NCBI GenBank assembly: GCA_016858145.1 | Contig: JAEHOE010000001.1 | Location: forward strand, 3,472,001 to 3,536,000 | Length of the DNA: 64,000 bases | DNA from: Edaphochlamys debaryana | Taxonomy: Eukaryota; Chlorophyta; Chlorophyceae; Chlamydomonadales | Direction of reading: 5' to 3' | In this document: positions 13,055 to 23,249 of the stretch, piece by piece | Layout: the number at the start of each line of letters is the position of its first letter | Position numbering within the stretch: the first letter of the stretch is position 1 | The notes under the pieces: model-generated | Database searches by the model: none | What the model was told of the DNA's origin: nothing | Seen by the model: the letters and a program-made list of their open reading frames with translations, nothing else | Translations under genes and position numbers: made by a program

Positions 13055-14170
13055 TCTTCGTCACCTAACCCATTCTGGCTCCATTCTGGTGCCGGGCTCT
13101 GCTCCCGGGACCTCGTGCGCCGCGCACCGCAGCCGCTCAGAACCTCAGCTCCATCTTAGCGGTGTCTATAATCTCAGGCAGTACAGCGGGAACATTGTTG
13201 CGGGTTGGACTGGAGGGCGAGGGGGATGGTACTTCTTCAAACCGGGCGCGATAAGCACGCAGAGTGTATGTCTCTGTGTGTATGCGTATGTCCCCAAGGT
13301 CTGTTCGCGAGACTGTATCGCTGGAGCCGACAAGTCCGTCGGCCACCTGGCAGGTTGGCTGACGGCGCCACGCCGTGTTTCGAGGCGTCCGCGACCCCCC
13401 GCTGACCCGACGACCGCGCGTGCAAGGGGCAGAGCGGGATGTGAGGAAGTTGGCCTCTGGGTAGAGCGCGGAGATACCGTAGTCGGGGGCAATGCGGCCT
13501 GGGCCAGCAAAAGGCTCTGGCCGACTCTGGCCTGGCCCTCGGATGCCAGGAGGATAGCTGTGCCTCGTACCCCCGTAGCCCCTCAGCGGGCCCTTCAGCG
13601 GGGTTCAGCGCACCTCAAACCGGCCTCTTCATGCCGATAATGATGGCCTAGCTACGCAGCGTGCAGGCCAGAATCTACGGGATAATCATGTTGAGCTCCG
13701 AGCTCGAAGGGATGCTCCCAGGTCCCAGCCACAACCTTCTCGTCGTGCCGTACCCTCATCCACAGCCCGTCCCGCTCCGTCGGCTGCGGCCCAAGCCACC
13801 CGAGCTCCGCAGCTTCGTAGTTGACTCCCAGCCGCAAGCAGTCGCGCACGCTATCAAATACCCCCATCCCCTGCGGACGCGAGGTGGGGCGTGAAGCCCC
13901 CCGCAGCAAGCCGCAACAACCCTCATCAAGGCGCAGCATCCGGTCAGCGAACCACATGCACCGCCTAGCCACCCGGTCTCTAGCACCGCCCGCACAAGGG
14001 AGCGGTAACCTGGTCCGAGAAGTGCAACGCCCCACCCAGCCGTTATTCCACCTTGGCTTCTGCGTGCTAGTAGTCCCCACGTCCCCTCCGCTCGACGCAT
14101 CACGTGCCCCCCGTCCCCCTGCGCAGTTCTACCATGCAGCCCCCACGCCCGACCCGCCGTGACCCCAGCG
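13055..14170. other. intergenic: cyclase upstream region and FVE 3' flank
   Basis: Both neighbours are on the minus strand, so this 1.1 kb should hold the promoter and 5' UTR of the cyclase and the 3' UTR of the WD40 gene. I found no convincing reading frame, no minus-strand TGTAA signal and no repeat. Open frames here are short and lack conserved motifs. Confidence 0.5.
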
Positions 14171-17100
14171 CTACCCGTCCACCTCCATCTTGGTGGGCTC
14201 GCTGTCCTTGGCCGCCTCCGCCTCCGCCACCTCTGCCGGCTTGTCCGCCGCTGCCGCCTCCGCGGGCGCAGCCGCAGGCACCTCTTCCCGCTTCACCTCA
14301 ACCGCCCCGGCCCCGGCCCCCGCCCCTGCCGCTGCTGCCTCCGCCGCGGGCTTGTCCTCAGCCTTGTCCGCCCGGGCCGCCTTGTCGCGGGCCTCCTGGG
14401 CCTTGGCGCCCGCGGCCCCGTGCATGATGAAGTCCCTGCGGGGGGGCCGGGGGTGGTGGAGACATGAGGCGGGTGTCAAGGGCCAGCAGGGGCAGGAATG
14501 GGCGGTCAGCCCCCGGAGGAAAGCGAGTGTTGCGGAGCCGTAGTGGATTCGTCGCTGGCCCGAAGTCGCCGGTTGTGCAGTCAGGCGCCCCGTGCTTTTG
14601 CTGTCGGCCCCTCCGCCCCTCCCACCCCCCGCCCCACCTGTGCTGTTCCAGCTCCGCCACCGCCTCGCTGTAGGGGCGGTAGATGAGGTCCATGATGCGC
14701 CACACCTGGGAGGGGGAGGGGGGAGGCAAGGCAGTGGATACGGGTGTGGAGGGGGAGGAGCAGAGACACACCGGGGTTTTACGGCTCAGGAATCACGACC
14801 TGCAGGCCGGGGCTGGGCCGGGTGCAGCTCGGCGTGTTCCCCTCCTCCCCCACCCCTCCTCCCCCGCCCCTCCTCCCCCGCACCTGCAGGCTGCCGTCGC
14901 TCCCCTCGTCTGTGACGCCGCTGTTGTCGGACACGGAGATGATGGTCCACTGCTCCACGGGGTGCCACTGGAAGTCGGTCACTCGCTGGGGTGGGGTGGG
15001 GCGGGGTGGGGGAGAAGGGGTGCGGCAGGGTTATGAAACAACAATCCAGCACAGGTACAAGACTCCCTCCGTCAGCCTCTCCATACCTCGAAGCCAGGGA
15101 CCGGCCCGGCCCTGCAAACCCCCGCCTCGGTCCCCAGCCCCGCGCGCGCCGCTCACCCCCAGGCGGTGGCCCAGGTGCTGGAAGATGAGCTGCGGCGGCA
15201 GCTCCTTGGCCCCCTCCTTGCCGCCCTCCTTGCCGCCGGCGGGGGTGCCGGCGGCGCTGGAGCGGGTGCGCTTGCGCGCGCGGCCCTCCTCCTCGGCCCC
15301 CTCGCCCCCCGCCGCGGCCGCACCCGACCCCGCGGCCGGGGCCGGCTTGGCGGCCGCGGGCGCGGGCTTTAGCTCCGTGCGGGAGAGGTCCCAGATAGCC
15401 ACTGTGTGGTCCTCGGAGCCGCTGGCGAACACGTCCTGAGGACGGTAGAGGGCACGGAGGGAACCAATAGGGAGGGGGTTCGCCGGGAACTTTCAAGTGG
15501 CTTTCGAGGGCCGAAGATGCCTGTCGTATGGCGCCAGGCCAAGTGCCTTGTCTGCAACCGTGCCAGCCTGGGCCCACGCAAGACTGCGGACTGCACGCCG
15601 CACACCGCTCATTTACCTTGTTGGTGGGGTGCCACTCGACGTGGATGATGCTGCGCTCTGCGCTGTTGCGGTGGCCCTCGAACGAGTGCAGCACATCGGC
15701 GGCGGAGGCCATCCGCCGGCGGTCCCACACGTTGAGCGTGCCGTCCTCGGCGCCTGAGGGGAGCGCAGCGGTGCGGGGGAGGCCTGGTTTTCCGCCAGTT
15801 TGACTTGACTTGAATGGCACTGGTCGGAGCTTGGACCACGGGGCAGAGCACAGAGCACCCTCGCCCCCCAGGCCCCAGCGCCGCCCATCCTTCCGTGCCC
15901 CGATGCCCAAGCCCTGACCCTGACACCGGGCCAGTCACCCCACGCCAGAGCAGCAGCCCCTCGCCTCAGCCGCGCCAGACCCACCCCCCTCCTCCCCGGC
16001 CCCCGCCCCCCGCCTCACCCGTGACCAGCAGGTCCTGGTCGTGCGGGCACCAGTCCACGCACATGACGTTGACGCCCTTGCCGTGCGCCTCCGCCACGCG
16101 CCCCACGGGCCCCGTGGCCGCCTGCCGCGCGTCCCAGGTGAGGATGAGGCCGTCGTCGGCCACCGACACCAGGCACTGCGCGGAGCCGGGCTGGAAGCAC
16201 AGGTCCCCCACGGTGTTCTCGTGGCCCTCGAGCCGCGTGCGGGCTGGGCGCAGGAAGCGGGGGGGGGCGCAGGAAGCGGGGCGGGGGGGGTAAGGGCAAG
16301 AGATCAGGGCGCAGTTGGAACCTTGTGAAGCGGTTAGCAGCAGCGGCGACCAGCTTGTCTGTTACGGATGTCAGGCCTGAAAGCGCTCCCTGACAGTGCT
16401 TTAGAGGAAAGGGCTGTGGCCGCACCAATCGGCTCCGCCCTGGCGGCTCACCTCAGCCGGCCCACGAGCGCTTCCACCCGCCCGCACCTTTCCCTGCCCG
16501 GCACCGCCTGTCGCCTCCCTCAATCCCCACACTCTCCGCCCGCCCCACACCCGCCGCCCCGGCACGCACCCTGCAGCTCCGGCCCGCGGCGGCCCTCCCC
16601 CACCGCCGGCGCGGTGCTGGCCGTGAGGCTGGTCACCGAGTCCCGCAGGTCCCACAGCAGCACCAGGTGGTCATTGCCGCCCGAGGCCACGCGCGGCTCC
16701 GCGGTGGAGCAGGCCAGGGGGAAGAGCGCCTCGTCCTCGTGCCCCACCAGCACCAGGTCGGGCACGGAGGGGTCCGAGGGGCCGCTGCCCGCCGCCCGGT
16801 CCGAGGCCTTGTCGCGCCGGGACTGAAGGGAGAGGCGGGAGGGGGGAGGGGAGGGGTGTGGAGGGGGCGTGGAGGGGTGGGGGTGGGGGGTAGAGAGAGG
16901 CAGCGGAAGGGGGCGGGGTGCAGGGGGGCCGGAGGGCGGAGGGCGGGGGTGGGGGGACGGGGGTGGCGTACCTTGGCGGAGGACAGGCCTGCGGCCTGCG
17001 GCCGGCGGTCGGGCTGGCGCTCCATGTTCCACACGAAGAGCTTCTTGGAGTCGGTGTGTGTGACCACCACCTCGGGGTGCTGGGGCAGCTCACGGACCTT

Positions 17101-18592
17101 GTTCACCTGCGGGCCGCAGGGAAGGAGGGAGGGAGTGGTGTGGGCGGCGTGGGCCAGGACGCTGAGAGCGCGGCTGGCGCAGGGGCACGCCGCCATGCGC
17201 GGACCGCCGAGGCGGACCCCGCAGGCCCGGTACCCAGAGCAGCGGCGCCCGGCCGTGGGCCCCACCAGCCCTGCCCCGGCGCACCTCCCCCGGGTGGTGC
17301 ACGGTCTTCTGGATGGTGACGAAGGAGGAGGTGGACTTCTCGTGCCAGTTGGACACAGCCTCACACGAGGCCACGTGCGGCTGCAGGTGGAAGGCCAGGG
17401 CGAGATCAGCAAGCCCTCATCTGGTGCATGCCCAGGGCCCGCGCTTCCCATGTACCGTCGCAGCGGTCGACAGCTCGCAAGGGCTCCTTCCGCCAGACCG
17501 CCTGGGAGCAGCCCGACTCGAGCCGGAGCCCAGGCGCTGCCAGACCGGTGCCCAGGTCCCCAGGGCCCAGCATACATCTATCTCCCTGTGCCCCCCCCCC
17601 TCCCACAGACCTTGAGCACATCGATGTGTGCCAGGATGAGCGTGTTGGGGCGGGTCTCGTCCACCACCTGGGGACGGTAGGGAAGGCACGGGAGGTCGGC
17701 CCAGGAGCGGGGCCCAGGTCCGAATCCGCCTGCTGCCCTGACCGACTGGGCTGCTGGGCTCCGGCCACAAGTGGCTGGGCGCTAGCTTCTGCTGTGCCTT
17801 GCCGCCGCCCTCCGCAGCGTCCGGCCGGCCCATCCGGTCCCCGGTCACGGGCGCCGGGGATACCCAGAGCTGCCCAGAGGTACCCTTTCGCCGGCGAAGG
17901 CAGTCCCCAGGCCCAAGGCCCTTCGTGCGGCCGCTGACCACCCGCCAGCCGCCAAGGTTCACGCCAGATTCCCTGTACGACCGCGCCGGCCGGCTCCCTC
18001 CGGCTCCCTCCATGTGCTCCCATCGGCGGTCTGAGCCTCGGCCCCCGCGGCTACGGGCTCCACCGGGCGACCCCATAAGCTGCTTCCATGGCCGCTTCCA
18101 TGGCTCCTCCACGCCGACCAGCCTGACTCGAGGAGACGCACCTGCTCGGACAGGTACGCCCGGTAGCGGGTCTTGTAGCCCAGCTCCTCCACCTTGGGAC
18201 CCCATCTGCGGGGAACCACCGGCAGGGGTGGCTTCAGAGCCCCCCGGTGCCAAGCCAGCGATCCCGGCTGTATCGCCGGCCCCCCCAAGCTACATGGTAA
18301 GCTGGGTAGGCACACAGCTACATCCTAGCTGTGCTGGGACTGGCACTGGCCCCGGTCAGCCCGCCGATGCTTCCCGCCGCATGCCCAGCGCGCTGTGACG
18401 GCTGCGTACCGGCAGGTCTGAGTCGGGTAATTAAGGTGGTAGTGCGTGAACCTGGGGCGTTCAACGCAAGTGTCAGTGAGCGCTCGCTCGGCTGAATGCT
18501 CTGGCGCGCCGAGTGTCGACGCACCAATCATACAGCACTGGCACCATGCGACGCTTGTAAGCCTCAAACGCTTGTGCTGAAAGGAGCGCCAT
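14171..18592 (-). CDS. FVE/MSI4-type WD40 histone-binding protein
   Basis: A 596-residue RbAp46/48-family WD40 protein of the plant FVE/MSI4 branch. These are histone-binding scaffolds of HDAC and other chromatin complexes in the nucleus. Exons: 18592-18525, 18451-18410, 18205-18142, 17667-17611, 17380-17285, 17106-16972, 16822-16570, 16243-16019, 15753-15617, 15435-15157, 14985-14884, 14705-14638, 14435-14171. Family landmarks in order: VPVLYDWFTHYHLNYPTQTC and CRWGPKVEELGYK at the N-terminus, HHPGEVNKVRELPQ, HTDSKKLFVWNME, then WD repeats ending GNDHLVLLWD, DDGLILTWDARQ, EDGTLNVWDRRR and SEDHTVAIWD, and near the end VWRIMDLIYRPYSEAVAELE, which matches the FVE C-terminus. Differences from FVE: a very short N-terminus before the YDW motif (the start ATG is the first codon of a tidy exon), a ~60-residue Ala/Lys-rich insertion in exon 10, and an Ala/Lys/Glu-rich tail ending KMEVDG. 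It diverges from the 2H phosphoesterase gene. Confidence 0.88.
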
Positions 18593-18922
18593 GTTTGCGC
18601 GCAGGACCTGACAGCTTGCTCAAACGCGAAGTGTCGCTACATAAGGCGGGCGTAGTTGATTGCAGAGGTATTAAGAGCAAGTGAGCATGTGGAAAGACTC
18701 CCGTGGGCCGACCTGGCGCGGATCGCACTGCGTTGGGGGCCCGCCCTCGCAATGCCGCTTGTCCACACGGCTCGCCTGCACGCACTAATTAATCTGCGTC
18801 AGTCCTCCGTCCACATCGCATAGAATAACCTGGCAGTTTATCTAGAGCTGCACATCCCGTCTCGAGACCCGTGAACAGTCGGTCGCGGGACCGCGAAACT
18901 CACGGCCGCTGCAGGCCAGCGC
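18593..18922. promoter_or_regulatory. shared divergent upstream region, FVE / 2H phosphoesterase
   Basis: These 330 bp separate the start codons of two divergent genes and must contain both promoters and 5' UTRs. The stretch is noticeably less GC-rich than the flanking exons. I did not find an unambiguous TATA box or other named element. Confidence 0.5.
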
Positions 18923-21900
18923 ATGCAGACAGGAACCAAGCGACCCCGATCAGCGTCTCCGGCTCGGGAGGACTCTCGAGAGTCCACACACAGCCCACAC
19001 AGCCCAGGGCCCAGCCCCTCACCGGGCCCCACACCGGACACCTTGGCGCTCAGACCTCTTCTGTCACGGGCCCACGCATCCATCGCCGCCATCGCCCAGG
19101 CCCAGGCTTCAGGCGACTGGGCTGCTTTGAGGCAGGCTCAGTCGGCGGCGCCTGCTGCCGCTGCCGCCCTGGGCTGGGGCAGTGCCGTCGCCGCAGCATC
19201 CAGCTCAGCCAGGCCCGTGAGGATGGAGCCCCCCGGAGCCCAGGGACCCGTGACGACAGCGGCATTGCAACAGCAGCAGCCCTCAAAGCCGGCCCGGCAT
19301 GCCCCATACCGTCCCCCGCACTTGCGGAGGGCCGGAGCCGCCGTGGCAGAGGTGGCGGCGGCGGCTGGCGACGCAGCGGCCACTGCGGGGCCGGCCCCAG
19401 AGGCGGCAGGCGGCGAGGGCCGGCAGTCTCAGCACCGCGGCAGCCGGGGCTCCCGCTCGGGGGGAGGCCGCAACCGGGACGGCGGAAAGAGCGACGGCGG
19501 AGCCAGGGGCAGCACTGAGGGCGGAGAGGAGGCAGGCGCGGAGCTCCAGCGCCCTGGCGGCGCCGCTGCGGGCGTCCTGGGCAGGTGCAGCAACCTCACC
19601 TGATGCTTGGGGGGGCCTGCTGTAGCACAGGCCAGCAGCAGCGAACGGCTTGTGCTTGGGGGCCAGCTATGCTGCGTGCTGCGATATGCACGCATGAGTC
19701 ATGACGCCCTCCCCCCTCTGGCACCGCCTGCTCCGCAGGTCGGGGGCGCCCTCCCGCCCCACCCACTTCCTGGCTCTGCGCCTGTCGCACGCCCCCTGCA
19801 TAACCCGCGCCATTGACACGGTAGGCTCCCCACGTGGGGGGCGTCCTCTGTGCAGGCGGGCGCTGCAGGGGAGTCGCGCCTGCGCTGGGGCTCCACAGCC
19901 GCGAGCGCCTGCCATGACCCCCACGGCCCAACAACCCACCCGCTCGTGCTTGGCTGTCAAGGCCTGAGGGACACGGGCTGGGCTTGGGTTCCGCGGCTGG
20001 CTTCCGGGTGCCGCCAGTGGAGGTCGAGGCGTTCGCGTGCCGGCCCGGCCCCGCTGCCGCCCGCAGGTGCAGGAGAGCCTCAAGGCGCACCACCCCTCCC
20101 TGGAGCCTTTCCTGGAGCCGTCCGTCAAGGGTGCGTGGGTGGAGCCGGAGGCCTGGGCGCTGGGGGACACCTGTACAGTACGGCATCTACAGACCTGGCC
20201 CCTGGGCCTGAGCGCCCACAGTCCACCCAGGCTTGGCTGCCCGTCAGTAGCCTCCACAGAGCCGGGGGCGGCAATCCCAGTTGCACGTGTCCCCGCCGAG
20301 CTCTGCCCTGTCGGCTGACGCCCCAGTACCCTGCGCCCTGCACCTGCCCTGCCGCTCCGCAGCGCACCTGACGCTCATGGTGATGGCGCTCAGTGCCGCG
20401 GAGCCCCGCATGCAGCCGCCGCCGCTGCCGCCGTCCTGCGGCGCCGGGCCCGGGGCAGCGGCAGCGGGGCGCGACCCGGAGCCTGGGGCGGCGGAGGCTC
20501 GGGAGGAGGCTGCGGAGGCAGCGGAAGCGGCGAAGCGGGCGGGAGTGGAAGCGGAGGCGGCCGCGGAGCGGGCGGCCTGGGCAGCGGAGGCTGCTGCGGT
20601 GCTGCCCTGGCGGCTGGTGGCGTGTCTGCGCGGCATGGCGGAGCTGCCCGGGGCGCTGGCGGCGGCGGGCGTGGATGCGGCGCTCCGGCTGCGGCTGCGG
20701 GGGCTGGGCTCCTTCGGCAACCGGGTGGGGCCGCGCAGGGACGGGCCACGCAGGGTGGGGCCGTAGACATGGGCACGGTGCACAGTGGCTCATATCATGG
20801 TAGGGCCCCGTCACAGAACAGACGCGCCTGAGAGCTCATGGTCGGGGCTTGTGTGCTGCAGGTGCTGTTCCTGGAGGTGGAGTCGGCCGCACAGGCGGCA
20901 GCAGCCAGCGCCGCCGCGCAGAGCCCGGCGGAGCCAGTGCTGCCGGCGGCGGCAGGGGAGCAGGGCGCGGGCGCGGCGGGCGGGGGCAGCGGCGAGGCGG
21001 CGGCGCAGGGCGGCGCGGACCCGGGTCCCGACCCCAAGGAGGCCCTCGTGCGGCTGCGGGCGGCGGTGGCGGCGCACTTCCACGACCTCCGGTGGGGCGG
21101 GCGGGCACGGCGCTGGGCGGCAGGTGGCACGCAGTGGGGCGGGGGCTGCAAGGCCACGTGCCGCCTGGGGGCAAGTCCCGCAGCAACTGCCACAGCACAG
21201 TGCCCGAGCGCTCGGCACCACGGCACCCATGGCCTCTGCCCCGCTTCCTGCCTCGCGCTGCGCAGGTACGACGAGCCGGACCGGCCCTGGGCCCCCCACG
21301 TCACCATCGCCAAGGTCATTGCCAACCCGCGGGCGCCCAAGGGGCGCTGGGGCAAGGGCGGCCGCGGCAGGAGGGGCGGGGGCGGCGAGGGCGGGCAGGG
21401 GGAGGAGAACGGCGCCCGGCCAGGGGCGGAGCGCGAAGGCGACGCACCGTCTTCCTCTGCAACGGCGGCGGTGGCGGTGGTGGATGAGTCCGGCAACCGC
21501 ATCATCGACCTGCCCCAGCCAGCCCCCACGGCCGCAGCGGCACCAACGGCCGCGGCGGGGGCTCCTGGGCGCCGGTCGGAGGAGGCCCTGCGGGGCATTC
21601 CCAGGGCCGCCTACGAGCAGCACCTGGAGATTGATGCAGGTGCGTCCGCCCGTGGCGTGTGCCTGCCCTCCTTGGCCAGGCCTAGCGACCACCGGCCATG
21701 CCTACCGTACTGTCATGGGACTCGCTTGCCACGGGTAGACAGCTTGTGGTGGCTTAGTCTGGCTGATGCGTGCGCTTCTTGAACCAAGGTGACCCATGCC
21801 GGCAACCCGCGTCGCTCAACCCCGGTCCCCTGCCCCGCTGCCCCTCTCCCGGGTGCTACGCTCCGCCCTCACGCACCCCACCCCACACACGCTCCCGCCC

Positions 21901-22307
21901 TCCCGCCTGCCCCAGGCTCCGTGTGGGTGGAGGGCGTGCAGCTGTGCGCCATGGGCGGCCGCACGCCGGGGGCCTACTACCGAGTGCTGGCGGAGGTGGG
22001 GCTGTGCAGGGGCGGGGACGGGGGGGCGGGGGCAGGCGGCGGAGGTGGAGGTGGTGAGGGGTCCATGGGGGCAGGGCGGGAGCAGGAGGCGCCCGGGGGG
22101 CGGCACCCGGCGCTGCGGCTGACGCCGGAGGCTGAGGCACTGCTGACGGCGGCGGAGGCGCTGCTGGAGATGGAGGCGGAGAGGGCGGAGGCGGCAGCGG
22201 CGGAGGCAGGGGCAGGGGCAGTAGAGCGGGAGAGCGAGCGAAATGGGGGTCCGGCCGGTGAGGGCCATGCAGCTGGTGGCGGGCAGAAGGGTTGCGCGGT
22301 CATATGA
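18923..22307 (+). CDS. AKAP7-like 2H phosphoesterase domain protein
   Basis: A 721-residue protein of the 2H phosphoesterase superfamily (AKAP7/ASCC1-like domain, related to LigT), whose members hydrolyse or bind 2',3'- or 2',5'-linked phosphoesters in RNA metabolism. Exons: 18923-19584, 19739-19820, 20067-20130, 20363-20724, 20862-21091, 21266-21639, 21916-22307. The start is the first ATG of exon 1. Residues 1-220 are low complexity with an SR-like beginning (KRPRSASPAREDSR). The domain opens with RPTHFLALRLS, followed by the first HxT motif, AHLTLMVMAL (His271, Thr273). NRVLFLEVE comes next, then the second HxT motif, APHVTIAKVI (His478, Thr480), and YYRVLAEVGL near the end. Both catalytic HxT pairs are intact. 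They lie about 205 residues apart because of Ala/Glu-rich insertions in exons 4 and 5, much further than in compact family members. The substrate cannot be read from the sequence. Confidence 0.8.
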
Positions 22308-23249
22308 GTTGGGAAAGCAGGTGACGAGGCAGGTCCTGGCAGAGGCCAGCGTGTGTGCGTTCGCGGGGCGTGCGCGGGGCAAAGCACGGCGGGAGCTGCG
22401 GGCAAGGGCGCGCACATACATGCACGGCGGGTTGGACGGGCTCGGCCATAGTGCGGGCCGGCACTTGGACGAGCTGCACGAGCATGTAGTAGGCGCGTGG
22501 CACAAAGGGCCAGACCATACGTTGTGAGCACTGAAGCCGCTGTGGGGGCTATGCGTGGGTGGCGCGGGCGGGCGGACTGCCGACGCTGCGTTCAGGTGCC
22601 GAGGGCCTAGGCCCGTGGCTGCGCCGCCTCTGGGCCCGAGGGCGCGCTAACAAATGATCCCACGATTAACCTACCTCGAGCGTTGCCGACCCACGCATGG
22701 TTAGAAGCACTGAGGCACCCTGAGATAGCGGGCAGAAGGGAGATTAAGAGCTTTCAGGGGAATTTCAGCCGTCGCGGAAGCCCGAAGGGTGCCGGCGCCC
22801 GCCAGCGATGAATGACCGGCCTCCAACGTACCGCGTGCGTTCCTGCGGGCCGCAAGTTGCTTTCTCACACGCGGCATCCTCAGTCGTCTGCGTTGGCTGC
22901 GGCGACCAGCAGAGCGCGGCGCGTGACGAGGAGCGCCGAGGCGTGGGTGAAAGCTGAAAGCCCATGCTCGTCCCGGCGCCTTTGGAGCGAAGAGCGAATC
23001 CTTTTAACGCCCACGCCGCACACGCTGGCTCTCTTCATTCTTCACTCGCCACTAGGGCGTCTCTAGCCCTGCCCACCGCGCAGCGCGGCGCAGCCGCACC
23101 CGCCATCCCTCCAGCGCCGCCGCTCCCCACACCTTTCAGCGCCCACTCCCCACTCCCGCGCCCCGCCCGCGCTACCGTCTCCTCCCCTCCCGCCCGCCGG
23201 GCCCCTGCACCGCTGCCTGCGTGCAGCGGCGCCCCGCCTCCTCCCCACC
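22308..23249. other. intergenic: 2H phosphoesterase 3' flank and CSL promoter/5' UTR
   Basis: Both flanking genes are on the plus strand. The last ~200 bp before the CSL start are C-rich and read like a 5' UTR ending in a favourable start context (CCCACC before ATG). No TGTAA signal, RNA gene or conserved reading frame was found. Confidence 0.5.

Noticed and set aside
13087..13640. 183-residue plus-strand frame upstream of the cyclase
   Set aside because: No family motif, no splice context and weak codon bias. Likely promoter sequence that happens to be open.
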